From the NCBI RefSeq assembly GCF_900111875.1, contig NZ_FOJU01000004.1, positions 186,001 to 250,000 on the forward strand: a stretch of DNA of 64,000 bases, read 5' to 3'. The translations under genes and the position numbers were made by a program. This stretch comes from Poseidonocella pacifica. GTDB taxonomy: Bacteria; Pseudomonadota; Alphaproteobacteria; Rhodobacterales; Rhodobacteraceae. The notes under the pieces were generated by a model that had not been told where the DNA came from, made no database searches, and saw nothing but the letters and a program-made list of their open reading frames with translations. Positions 56,547 through 64,000 of the stretch are shown here, piece by piece (position 1 is the first letter of the stretch; the number at the start of each line of letters is the position of its first letter).

Positions 56547-57863
56547 ATGATTCGCAAGGACATTCCGTTCACCGCTTTCGAATATCAGCGACGTCTTGCC
56601 CGCACCCGCGTGGCGATGGAGGCCGCGGGTCTCGATGTGATGTATGTCACGGACCCGTCCAACATGGCGTGGCTGACGGGATATGACGGCTGGTCCTTCT
56701 ATGTTCATCAAGGGGTTATCGTACTCAAAGACGCCGATCCCGTCTGGTGGGGGCGCCGCATGGATGCCAATGGCGCCTATCGGACCTGCTGGATGGAGGC
56801 GGATCGCGTTTGCGGCTATTCCGACGATTATGTCCAATCGACCGAACGGCATCCGATGCAGGATCTTGCCCACCGGATGTCCGACTTCGGCGTTTCGGCG
56901 GATGCGCGGATCGGGCTGGAGATGGACAACTACTATTTCTCGGCCAAGGCCTTTGAAGTGCTCCAGAAGGCGCTCCCCCAAGCGGAGTTTCAGGATGCGA
57001 CCGCGTTGGTGAACTGGCAGCGGGCGATAAAGTCGGACGAAGAGATCGTCTTCATGCGCCGCGCGGCCAAGATTTCCGAAAAGATCGTCGATGGTCTTTG
57101 GGAGCGGGTCGAAGTGGGCGTGGCCAAGAATGAGGTCGTGGCCGAGGCTTACCGCGATGCGATCCGCGGCGTGGATGGCGACTGGGGGGATTACCCCGCG
57201 ATTGTGCCCATGCTGCCTTCCGGGGCGGATGCTGCGGCTCCGCACCTGACGTGGAATGGTCAGACCTTTGCGAATGGCGAAGCCACGTTCTTTGAGATTT
57301 CGGGATGTTATCGCCGGTATCACGCGCCGTTCTGTCGGACGATCTTTCTGGGGACTCCGCCCGAAGAAATTCGCAGGGCCGAAGCTGCGTTGGTCGAGGG
57401 TCTTGAGGCGGGCCTTCTTGCCGCGCGGGCCGGAAACCGGGCTTGTGATATCGCCAATGCGCTCGCGCTGCCGCTGGAGCGTGCAGGGATTGAGCGCGGG
57501 GCGCGCTGTGGCTATTCGGTCGGCCTGTCCTATCCTCCGGATTGGGGCGAGCGCACCGTGAGCTTGCGCGCCGAGGACGAAACCGTCCTGATGGCGGGGA
57601 TGACCTTTCACTTCATGCCGGGACTGTGGATGCGCGATTGGGGTATGGAAATCACCGAATCCATCCTCATCCGAGAGGACGGCGCCGCCGAAACCCTTTG
57701 CAACCGGCCTCGCCGCATGTTTGTGAAAGAGAATGAGCAAGCTATCCCACGCCCGGCAGATATTGGCGGATCTGATCGCCTTCCCCACGATTTCATCGGA
57801 TTCGAATCTGGAAATGATCGAATGGCTGGGAAGCCAACTTTCGGATCTGGGCGCAAGAACTGA
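56547..57863 (+). CDS. doeA: Ectoine hydrolase-like M24-family protein (DoeA/EutD type)
   Basis: Cytoplasmic hydrolase of 438 residues. The creatinase-like N-domain carries VTDPSNMAWLTGYDGWSFYV and YVQSTERHPM, which I recognise as hallmarks of ectoine hydrolase. That enzyme opens ectoine to N-acetyl-diaminobutyrate. In the pita-bread domain the first two M24 metal aspartates read Glu and Pro (FFEISGCYRRYHAPFCRT). This fits the metal-independent ectoine hydrolases, and Glu250 matches their catalytic Glu. The usual end (RRMFVKE) is followed by about 43 extra residues that read through the start of the next gene, a 131-base overlap. AGGAGG precedes the ATG. The gene symbol is by similarity; the substrate could be a related cyclic compound. 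Confidence 0.82.
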   Translation: MIRKDIPFTAFEYQRRLARTRVAMEAAGLDVMYVTDPSNMAWLTGYDGWSFYVHQGVIVLKDADPVWWGRRMDANGAYRTCWMEADRVCGYSDDYVQSTERHPMQDLAHRMSDFGVSADARIGLEMDNYYFSAKAFEVLQKALPQAEFQDATALVNWQRAIKSDEEIVFMRRAAKISEKIVDGLWERVEVGVAKNEVVAEAYRDAIRGVDGDWGDYPAIVPMLPSGADAAAPHLTWNGQTFANGEATFFEISGCYRRYHAPFCRTIFLGTPPEEIRRAEAALVEGLEAGLLAARAGNRACDIANALALPLERAGIERGARCGYSVGLSYPPDWGERTVSLRAEDETVLMAGMTFHFMPGLWMRDWGMEITESILIREDGAAETLCNRPRRMFVKENEQAIPRPADIGGSDRLPHDFIGFESGNDRMAGKPTFGSGRKN

Positions 57864-58890
57864 GATTTTCCACGATGAGAGCGGTCACAAGGCCAATCTC
57901 TTCGCCACAATAGGCCCCGATACGGATGGTGGGATCGTCTTGTCGGGGCATTCGGATGTGGTGCCCGTCGCGGAACAGGACTGGACCTCTGATCCTTTCG
58001 AGATGGTCGAGCGGGATGGCGCGCTCTTTGGGCGCGGTGCCTGTGACATGAAGGGGTTCATTGCCTGCGCCATGGCGATGGCCCCGGTTTTCGCCGCGCG
58101 GGATCTCAAACGCCCGGTGCATTTCGCCTTCACCTATGATGAGGAGGTCGGTTGTATCGGCGGGCAGGCGCTTGTGAGCGATCTGAAGACGCGCGGCATT
58201 GCCCCCGGCATCGCGATCATCGGTGAGCCGACCGGAATGCAGATCATCGAAGGCCACAAGGGATGTTGCGAATACACCACCCATTTCCATGGCCTCGAAG
58301 GGCACGGCAGCGCGCCCGACCGGGGGGTGAATGCCGCAGAGTACGCGGTGCGCTATGTCACGCGGCTGATGGAGCTGCGCGAGGAAATGAAGACGCGCGC
58401 CCCACGGGGCAGCCGTTTTGACCCGCCCTGGACCACGATGAACATCGGGGGAATCCATGGCGGCGTCGCGCATAACGTCATCGCCGGACGGGCCGAGGTC
58501 GAGTGGGAATTCCGCCCGGTCACGTCCGAGGACATGAGCTATATGAAGGAGGAAATCGCGGCCTATGTCAGCGACACACTCCTGCCGGCGATGCGCGCGG
58601 TCGACCCCCGCGCCGACATCCAGACGGAAACCATCGGAGAGGTCGCGGGGCTGGAGCCCATGGCCGCCAATGCGGCGCGCGATCTCGTGGCCGAGCTGAC
58701 CGGGGCGAACGGCGTCGATGTGGTTCCCTTCGCCACCGAGGCGGGTCTGTTTCAGGAAATGGGCATGGATGTCGTGGTGTGTGGGCCCGGATCGATCGAT
58801 CAGGCCCACAAGGCGGATGAGTATGTCACGCTGGATCAGATGTCGCGCTGTCTCGATATGCTAGAGGGCCTTGCGCGGCGGCTGTCTTAA
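57733..58890 (+). CDS. M20-family deacetylase, acetylornithine deacetylase (ArgE)-like
   Basis: Di-zinc amidohydrolase of 385 residues. Metal ligands are visible: His/Asp in LSGHSDVVPV, Asp in GRGACDMKGFIA, the Glu-Glu pair in TYDEEVGCIGGQAL, Asp/Glu near IIGEPTGMQIIEGHKG and His in GSIDQAHKADEYV. This is the ArgE/acetylornithine deacetylase subgroup. Next to an ectoine hydrolase-like enzyme it may deacetylate N-acetyl-diaminobutyrate, a step normally done by the unrelated DoeB; that is inference. A true ArgE role or an N-acetyl-polyamine substrate are alternatives. It starts inside the preceding gene, with only a weak ribosome site (AAAGAGA). Confidence 0.85.
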   Translation: MSKLSHARQILADLIAFPTISSDSNLEMIEWLGSQLSDLGARTEIFHDESGHKANLFATIGPDTDGGIVLSGHSDVVPVAEQDWTSDPFEMVERDGALFGRGACDMKGFIACAMAMAPVFAARDLKRPVHFAFTYDEEVGCIGGQALVSDLKTRGIAPGIAIIGEPTGMQIIEGHKGCCEYTTHFHGLEGHGSAPDRGVNAAEYAVRYVTRLMELREEMKTRAPRGSRFDPPWTTMNIGGIHGGVAHNVIAGRAEVEWEFRPVTSEDMSYMKEEIAAYVSDTLLPAMRAVDPRADIQTETIGEVAGLEPMAANAARDLVAELTGANGVDVVPFATEAGLFQEMGMDVVVCGPGSIDQAHKADEYVTLDQMSRCLDMLEGLARRLS

Positions 58891-58935
58891 TCGGGAGCGC
58901 ACCGGTCAGGCGCGCCCCCGTTTCGCAGTGTGCAC

Positions 58936-60330
58936 TCACGCAGATTGCAGCAGCCCGTCGGCCTTCAGCCGGTCATAGGTCTCATCGAGAGACAGGCGCG
59001 CCCGTTCGATCAACGTGTCGATCTCATCCCGGCTGATCACAAGCGAGGGGGAGATGATCATGCGGTCTCCGACGTGGCGCATCACAAGATTATTCGCAAA
59101 GCACCGCTCGCGGCAGATGAGCCCCACGGTACCCTCCGGCGCAGCAAAGGCGGCGCGGCTGTCCTTGTCCGGGGTCAGAACGATGGAGCCCATCATGCCG
59201 ATGATGTTGGCCTCGCCCACGAGCGGGTGATCGCAAAGCCCCTCCCACTTCTCTTTTAGATAGGGGCCGGTCTCTTCGCGGACGCGGGTGACAATCCCTT
59301 CCTCATCCAGAATACGCAGGTTTTCGAGCGCGACGGCGCAGGCGACCGGGTGGCCGGAATAGGTGTAGCCATGGTTGAACTCGTGGCCCTCGATCACGCG
59401 GGCGACCTCATCGGAAAGGATCGATCCGCCAATCGGCTGGTAGCCTGAGGACAGGCCCTTGGCGATGGTCATGATGTCCGGGCGGATGTTCAGCGTCTGG
59501 CAGCCGAACCAGTTGCCCGTGCGCCCGAAGCCGCAGATGACCTCGTCGGCGATGAGCAGGATCTCGTACTTGTCGCAGATCCGCTGAATCTCGGGCCAGT
59601 AGCTGTCGGGTGCGATTACGACTCCGCCCGCGCCTTGGACGGGTTCTGCGATGAAGGCTGCCACATTGTCTTCGCCCAGTTCGAGGATCTTTTCCTCCAA
59701 CTGTCGGGCGCGGGCGAGGCCGAACTCCTGAGGATCGCTGTCACCGCCTTCCGCCCACCAGTGGGGCTGATCGATATGGGTGATGTCAGCGATGGGCAGG
59801 CCGCCCTGTGCGTGCATGCCGGACATCCCCCCGAGCGACGCGCCGCCCATGGTGGAGCCGTGATAAGCGTTCTGCCGCGAAATGATGACCTTCTTCGAGG
59901 GTTTGCCCTTTTCAGCCCAGTATTGCCGGACAATGCGGATGTTCGTGTCGTTCGCCTCGGAGCCTGACCCGGCAAAGAAGACGTGGTTCAGATCCCCCGG
60001 CGCCAGTTCTGCAAGCCGGGCGGCCAGAGCGATGGCGGGAACATGCGTCGTCTGGAAGAAGGTGTTGTAGAAGGGCAGTTCGCGCATCTGGCGCGCGGCG
60101 ACCTCGGCCAGTTCCTCGCGGCCATAGCCAAGGTTGACGCACCAAAGGCCGGCCATCCCGTCAAGGATTTCTTCGCCTTCGCTATCGGTGAGCCAGACGC
60201 CCTTGGCGCGGGTGATCACACGCGCACCCTTGTCGCGCAGTTCCTGACCGTGGGTGAACGGATGCATGTGGTGCGCGGCGTCGAGCCGCTGCAGCTCTGC
60301 CGTGGGCAGATGGTTGGTAATGGCGGTCAT
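58936..60330 (-). CDS. Class III aminotransferase, putrescine/diaminobutyrate (SpuC-like) type
   Basis: PLP enzyme of 464 residues. It matches the SpuC/putrescine-pyruvate transaminase pattern: HHMHPFTHGQEL, LDGMAGLWCVNLGYGREELAE, FAGSGSEANDTNIRIVRQYW and AYHGSTMGGASLGGMSGMH. VIAPDSYWPEIQRICDKY and LLIADEVICGFGRTG give the PLP-stacking Asp, and the Schiff-base Lys lies in IAKGLSSGYQPIGG. It would oxidise a terminal amine of putrescine or diaminobutyrate to an aldehyde. GAGGG lies just before the ATG. It converges on the deacetylase and has the ATATGATCAAAT operator 41-52 bases upstream. Confidence 0.9.
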   Translation of the reverse strand: MTAITNHLPTAELQRLDAAHHMHPFTHGQELRDKGARVITRAKGVWLTDSEGEEILDGMAGLWCVNLGYGREELAEVAARQMRELPFYNTFFQTTHVPAIALAARLAELAPGDLNHVFFAGSGSEANDTNIRIVRQYWAEKGKPSKKVIISRQNAYHGSTMGGASLGGMSGMHAQGGLPIADITHIDQPHWWAEGGDSDPQEFGLARARQLEEKILELGEDNVAAFIAEPVQGAGGVVIAPDSYWPEIQRICDKYEILLIADEVICGFGRTGNWFGCQTLNIRPDIMTIAKGLSSGYQPIGGSILSDEVARVIEGHEFNHGYTYSGHPVACAVALENLRILDEEGIVTRVREETGPYLKEKWEGLCDHPLVGEANIIGMMGSIVLTPDKDSRAAFAAPEGTVGLICRERCFANNLVMRHVGDRMIISPSLVISRDEIDTLIERARLSLDETYDRLKADGLLQSA

Positions 60331-60370
60331 GACGCCCTCATGGATCTATAGGAATGGGTTGCAGCGCAAG

Positions 60371-60382
60371 ATATGATCAAAT
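60371..60382. promoter_or_regulatory. Putative GntR operator, copy 1 (ATATGATCAAAT)
   Basis: Near-palindrome around TGATCA (10 of 12 positions symmetric), followed by TCCGG, lying 41-52 bases upstream of the aminotransferase start and just past the gntR stop. An identical 12-mer is at 61167-61178. Confidence 0.65.
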
Positions 60383-60391
60383 TCCGGCGTG

Positions 60392-61087
60392 TCAATCGAA
60401 TCGCGCCGCGCGGGCGGTGGGCTCGGCTATGAGCGCCATGCCCTGTTCCGTGTCTCTCCGAAGCGCCTCCGCCGCGCCGTCGGCATCGCCCTTGCGCATG
60501 GCATCGAGGATTTCCTTGTGCCGATCAGGGAGGCCGGTGGTGCCGACCCGGCCGCAGACCACGCGCAGGGAGGGGCCGAACCGAAGCCATGCCAGATCCG
60601 CGAAATCCGCAAGAACGGGTGCTTGGGCGATGCGGTAGATCGAACGGTGGAAGATGTAGTTCGCCCGCAGATACCCGTGCAAATCGCCACGCAGGATCGT
60701 CTCATCAAGCTCACGGTCACGGATTTCCAGATCTTCGATTTGCTGCGAGGTGACGCGTTTTGTGGCTCTCCGAGCCAACTCTGGCTCTACTGTGCGCCGA
60801 ATGAGCATGATGTCGGCCAAAGCCTCGGGGGCTAGATCGGGGACACAGATGCGACGGTTGCCGCGCATTTCGAGCGCACCTTCCGCGCAGAGCCGCCGGA
60901 TCGCTTCGCGCACTGGTGTCGTTCCCGCAGAGAGGCGCTCGCACAGCCCCTGAATCGTGACAGGCTCGCCCGGAGCGAGTTCACCAAAGAGGATTTGCGC
61001 GCGCAGGTCGTGATAGACACGTGCATGGGCGGGCAGCGGTGCGGAGGCCGCCGCTTTTTCCGACAGATCGAGGAGGGTGTCTGACAT
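60392..61087 (-). CDS. GntR-family regulator, FCD (FadR-like) subgroup
   Basis: Regulator of 231 residues. The N-terminal winged helix at about residues 25-85 has YHDLRAQILFGELAPGEPVT and LCERLSAGTTPVREAIRRLCAEGAL. The all-helical FCD effector domain at residues 95-225 carries YIFHRSIYRIA (HxxHR-type metal ligand region) and GLPDRHKEILDAM. It lies between the aminotransferase gene and the divergent potF-like gene. Both have an identical 12-mer upstream, which makes autoregulation and control of uptake and catabolism likely. The effector is unknown. Confidence 0.9.
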   Translation of the reverse strand: MSDTLLDLSEKAAASAPLPAHARVYHDLRAQILFGELAPGEPVTIQGLCERLSAGTTPVREAIRRLCAEGALEMRGNRRICVPDLAPEALADIMLIRRTVEPELARRATKRVTSQQIEDLEIRDRELDETILRGDLHGYLRANYIFHRSIYRIAQAPVLADFADLAWLRFGPSLRVVCGRVGTTGLPDRHKEILDAMRKGDADGAAEALRRDTEQGMALIAEPTARAARFD

Positions 61088-61166
61088 TTACGAGCCTCGT
61101 GATTGCACGCCGCTTGCACAGAGCGTTTCGGCGTGGAAACATATAGCCTTGAGATCGATTTGCCAA

Positions 61167-61178
61167 ATATGATCAAAT
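61167..61178. promoter_or_regulatory. Putative GntR operator, copy 2 (ATATGATCAAAT)
   Basis: Second perfect copy of the 12-mer, followed by CCGGG. It is in the divergent region between gntR (start 61087) and the potF-like gene (start 61222), where a repressor could block both. Confidence 0.7.
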
Positions 61179-61221
61179 CCGGGTCCCGGAGAATAACATC
61201 CGGACCCTACGGGAGACACGA

Positions 61222-62307
61222 ATGACACAGAGAGTCCTGACCCTGACCGTCGCGGCGGGCCTTGCCGCGAGCGCCGCCTTCGCCGACGAAGTCCGCGTTT
61301 ATAACTGGTCGGATTACATCGACGAGGACTTGCTCGCCAAGTTCGAGGAAGAGACCGGGCTCGAGCTCATCTACGACGTCTTCGACAGCAACGAAGTGCT
61401 TGAGACAAAGATGCTGGCCGGCGGGTCGGGGTATGATGTGGTGGTCCCCACTGGAACCTTCCTGCAACGCCAGATTTCCGCAGGGGCCTTTCAGAAGCTG
61501 GACATGACCAAGCTGCCGAACCACGAGAACATGTGGAGCATGGTCGAAGAGCGTACTGGCAAGTATGATCCCGATAATGCCTATTCCATCAACTACATGT
61601 GGGGAACCACGGGCATTGGTGTGAATGTGGGTCAGGTCCAGGAACTGCTTGGCGAAGACGCCCCGATCGACAGCCTTGAGCTTATTTTCAATCCTGAGAA
61701 TATGGAAAAGCTTGCCGAATGCGGCGTGCATTTCCTCGATGCCCCGGCGGAAATGATCCCGGCGGCGCTGACCTATCTCGGCGAGGATCCCGACAGCCAT
61801 GACCCCGACGTGATCGCCAAGGTCGAAGACGTCTATGCCGGCGTGCGTCCCTACATCCAGAAATTCCACAGTTCCGAATACATCAACGCGCTCGCCAATG
61901 GCGATATTTGCGTTGCGGTCGGTTGGTCCGGAGACGTGTTGCAGGCGCGCGATCGCGCCGCCGAAGCGGATAACGGCGTGGAAATCGCCTATAACGCCCC
62001 GAGCGAGGGCGGCCAGATGTGGTTCGACCAGATGGCGATTCCGACCGATGCTCCGAACCCGGACGGCGCCCATCAGTTCCTGAACTTCATCATGGACGCC
62101 CAGAACATGGCCGCCGCGTCCAACTATGTCTATTACGCCAACGGCAACGAGGCATCGCAGGAGTTTCTCGAAGAGGATGTGATCGGCGATCCGGCGATCT
62201 ACCCAAGCGAGGAAGCGCGCGAAAACCTCTACACGACCACGCCCTATGACCCCAAGGTTCAGCGGGTCGTGACCCGGCTCTGGACCAAGATCAAATCCGG
62301 CACCTGA
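61222..62307 (+). CDS. potF: Periplasmic putrescine-binding protein, PotF/SpuD type
   Basis: Binding protein of 361 residues with a signal peptide to about residue 21 (AASAAFADE). It has the PotF start EVRVYNWSDYIDEDLLAKFEEETG, the DVFDSNEVLETKMLAGGSGYDVVVP segment, YMWGTTGIGVN and VAVGWSGDVLQARDRA. GNEASQEF and TTTPYDPKVQRVVTRLWTKIKSG near the end are also typical. The ligand is a diamine such as putrescine or, given the neighbours, a related cation. It is the first gene of potFGH and is separated from potG by a strong hairpin. Confidence 0.92.
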   Translation: MTQRVLTLTVAAGLAASAAFADEVRVYNWSDYIDEDLLAKFEEETGLELIYDVFDSNEVLETKMLAGGSGYDVVVPTGTFLQRQISAGAFQKLDMTKLPNHENMWSMVEERTGKYDPDNAYSINYMWGTTGIGVNVGQVQELLGEDAPIDSLELIFNPENMEKLAECGVHFLDAPAEMIPAALTYLGEDPDSHDPDVIAKVEDVYAGVRPYIQKFHSSEYINALANGDICVAVGWSGDVLQARDRAAEADNGVEIAYNAPSEGGQMWFDQMAIPTDAPNPDGAHQFLNFIMDAQNMAAASNYVYYANGNEASQEFLEEDVIGDPAIYPSEEARENLYTTTPYDPKVQRVVTRLWTKIKSGT

Positions 62308-62316
62308 ATCGAACTC

Positions 62317-62343
62317 CGGCCCGCGCCTGATCCGCGCGGGCCG
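62317..62343 (+). terminator. Intercistronic hairpin between potF and potG
   Basis: Perfect 10-bp stem CGGCCCGCGC / GCGCGGGCCG around CTGATCC, nine bases after the potF stop and with no T tract. Likely a partial terminator or 3'-end stabiliser for the binding-protein message. Confidence 0.6.
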
Positions 62344-62361
62344 TGCATTGCAAGGACAGGC

Positions 62362-63486
62362 ATGCCGCAAACAGTCTTCGCCCCATGGGACGACCCGAAG
62401 GAAACCCCGCTCATCCGGTTTGAGGGTGTGACCAAGCGCTTTGGCGATTTCACCGCCATCGACAATGTCAGCGTCGATATCTTTGCGCGGGAATTCTTCG
62501 CGCTGCTCGGGCCATCGGGCTGTGGCAAGACCACCTTGATGCGCATGCTTGGCGGGTTCGAAACCCCGACCGAGGGCAAGATATGGCTGGGTGGGCAGGA
62601 CATCGGGCGCACGCCGCCGAACAAGCGCCCCGTGAACATGATGTTTCAGTCCTATGCGCTCTTCCCACATCTGAGCGTATGGGAAAACATCGCCTTTGGC
62701 CTGCGGCGCGAGAGGTTGGACAAGGACAAGATCGCCGCACGCGTCGAGGAGATGCTGCGGTTGACGCGGCTTCAGAGGTTCGCAAAGCGCAAACCGCACC
62801 AGATCTCGGGTGGGCAACGGCAGCGGGTCGCGCTTGCACGGTCACTGGCGAAGGCGCCGAAACTTTTACTGTTGGATGAGCCGCTCGGCGCGCTGGATGC
62901 GAAACTCCGGCAGGACACGCAATTCGAGCTGGTCGACATCCAAGAGAAGACCGGCACCACCTTCGTCATCGTCACCCACGATCAGGAAGAGGCGATGACC
63001 GTTGCCACCCGCGTCGCCGTGATGGACGAGGGCCGCATCGTGCAGATTTCCACGCCCGACAAGATCTATGAAGAGCCGCAGAGCGTGTATGTGGCGGATT
63101 TCATCGGCGACGTGAACATCATCGAAGGCACGGCATCGGCTACCGGCCCAGAGACATATGCGATCACGTGGGGTGAGGGGCGCCCGCCGCTCATCGCCCA
63201 GAGCCAACGAAGCTTCAGCGAGGGTCAGGCATGTTCGTTGGCCATTCGGCCCGAAAAGGTCGCGATCCATGCTCAGGAGCCTGAGGCGCTCAACCGGGTG
63301 CGGGGCAAGATCCTCGACATCGCCTATCTCGGGAACCTCTCGACCTACCACGTTGAGTTGGCGGGGGGGCAAATCGTCAAGGCACAGGAAGCGAACACGC
63401 GGCGCATTGCCCGTCGCAGCTTCACCTGGGAGGATGAGGTCTGGCTCAGCTGGTCCGATACTGCCGGGGTGCTTCTGGCCGAATGA
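62362..63486 (+). CDS. potG: ABC ATPase, PotG/putrescine type
   Basis: ATPase of the second importer, 374 residues. Walker A is GPSGCGKTTLMRMLGG, the Q-loop MFQSYALFPHLS, the signature ISGGQRQRVALARSL, Walker B LLLLDEPLGALD and the H-loop IVTHDQEEAM. The C-terminal TOBE domain has CSLAIRPEKVAIH. The start ATG follows an AAGGACAGG ribosome site. The stop overlaps the ATG of the next permease by four bases. Confidence 0.94.
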   Translation: MPQTVFAPWDDPKETPLIRFEGVTKRFGDFTAIDNVSVDIFAREFFALLGPSGCGKTTLMRMLGGFETPTEGKIWLGGQDIGRTPPNKRPVNMMFQSYALFPHLSVWENIAFGLRRERLDKDKIAARVEEMLRLTRLQRFAKRKPHQISGGQRQRVALARSLAKAPKLLLLDEPLGALDAKLRQDTQFELVDIQEKTGTTFVIVTHDQEEAMTVATRVAVMDEGRIVQISTPDKIYEEPQSVYVADFIGDVNIIEGTASATGPETYAITWGEGRPPLIAQSQRSFSEGQACSLAIRPEKVAIHAQEPEALNRVRGKILDIAYLGNLSTYHVELAGGQIVKAQEANTRRIARRSFTWEDEVWLSWSDTAGVLLAE

Positions 63487-64000
63487 GACGCATTTTCGTC
63501 ATAGCGGTCCCGTACCTCTGGCTGCTGGCACTTTTCCTCGTTCCATTCCTGATCGTGTTGAAAATCGCCCTCAGCGATATGGCGTTGGCGATCCCACCCT
63601 ATGCCCCGACCCTCGATTTTCAGGCCGGATGGGCCGGTATCAAGGCATTCGTCTCCGAGCTTGATTTCGAGAACTTCACCTTTCTCGCCAGCGACGATCT
63701 TTACTGGAAAGCATATCTGTCCAGCTTGCGGATCGCTCTTGTCTCGACCTTCCTGACGCTGCTTATTGGCTATCCGATGGCCTATGCCATGGCTCGGTCG
63801 CCGGAGGCATGGCGGCCCACCCTGCTCATGCTGGTGATCCTGCCGTTCTGGACCTCCTTCCTGATCCGGGTCTATTCGTGGATGGGGATCCTCAGTTCTG
63901 AGGGGTATCTCAACCAGTTTCTCCTATGGATTGGCCTGATCGATACGCCACTGGCGATCATCAATACCAATCTCGCGGTCTATATCGGCGTGGTCTACAC
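63483..64000 (+). CDS. potH: ABC permease, PotH/putrescine type (3' end outside window)
   Basis: First permease of the second importer; 172 codons are in the window and the frame is still open at its end. It starts at an ATG in a four-base overlap with potG. TM1 is YLWLLALFLVPFLIVLKIAL. A periplasmic stretch follows with YWKAYLSSLRIALVSTFLTL leading into TM2 and LLMLVILPFWTSFLIRVYSW. This is the PotH pattern of about 300 residues, with a normal short TM1-TM2 loop, unlike the permease at 51835-53511. Confidence 0.9.
   Translation, partial: MRRIFVIAVPYLWLLALFLVPFLIVLKIALSDMALAIPPYAPTLDFQAGWAGIKAFVSELDFENFTFLASDDLYWKAYLSSLRIALVSTFLTLLIGYPMAYAMARSPEAWRPTLLMLVILPFWTSFLIRVYSWMGILSSEGYLNQFLLWIGLIDTPLAIINTNLAVYIGVVY

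Noticed and set aside
61207-62817. A 536-codon open frame on the minus strand opposite potF and potG
   Set aside because: It is a codon-bias shadow of GC-rich genes; the plus-strand reading gives complete, recognisable PotF and PotG proteins.

Overview
The window is a GC-rich, gene-dense stretch of an alphaproteobacterial chromosome, most likely from the Rhodobacteraceae (Roseobacter-type). The pointers are a phosphatidylcholine synthase, a hemD / mitofilin-like / hemY-like heme locus, DUF2853 and DUF484 genes, several solute-binding-protein transporters, and an ectoine-hydrolase-type M24 protein. Codon use looks even throughout. I found no insertion sequence, prophage, CRISPR array, rRNA or tRNA; the only recombinase is the housekeeping XerC.

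Layout. 1-2134 is the 3' part of gyrB. 2280-6167 holds an MFS exporter, a sodium:solute symporter and an AraC-type regulator. 6353-16282 is a catabolic island: a complete branched-chain-amino-acid-type ABC importer (SBP, LivH, LivM, LivG, LivF), an aldehyde dehydrogenase, an SDR, a cupin of the 2,4'-dihydroxyacetophenone dioxygenase family, an IclR regulator and a ThDP-dependent decarboxylase-like enzyme. Together they suggest uptake and oxidation of an aromatic keto or hydroxy compound. 16633-20188 has a cold-shock protein, ChrA and a large OmpA-family protein with a hexanucleotide repeat. 20298-24342 makes envelope sugars (kdsD-kdsB-kdsA and, divergently, ugd).

24570-30660 is the heme locus (hemD, mic60-like, hemY-like), divergent from tsaD-gpsA-EVE. 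30796-30935 holds a likely unannotated small RNA on the minus strand, downstream of DUF2853. 31582-36989 carries pcs, xerC, DUF484, a transaldolase-family aldolase and priA. 37537-43352 is a polysaccharide region: a CapD-like dehydratase, and a five-gene chain joined by four 4-base stop/start overlaps (molybdopterin-binding, GNAT, OmpA, epimerase, sugar transferase). 43398-50574 is mostly housekeeping and stress genes (sfsA, map, a Tat-exported MBL protein, an orphan TRAP binding protein, rsmD, a ferredoxin reductase, a peroxiredoxin, an MscS channel). It also holds a striking four-unit, 11-bp-phased direct repeat.

50655-64000 is a polyamine/ectoine-like locus. It has a potADBC-type importer with unusually large permeases and an embedded DUF1330 gene. 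Next come an ectoine-hydrolase-like protein, an ArgE-like deacetylase, a SpuC-like class III aminotransferase and a GntR/FCD regulator, then a second importer (potF, potG, potH, the last cut by the window end). Two copies of one near-palindromic 12-mer, ATATGATCAAAT, sit upstream of the aminotransferase and upstream of potF and are a likely operator for the GntR protein.

Starts were chosen from family length, visible Shine-Dalgarno sequences and overlaps with the preceding gene. All functional names rest on reading the translated sequence and recalled family knowledge; no database search was run.
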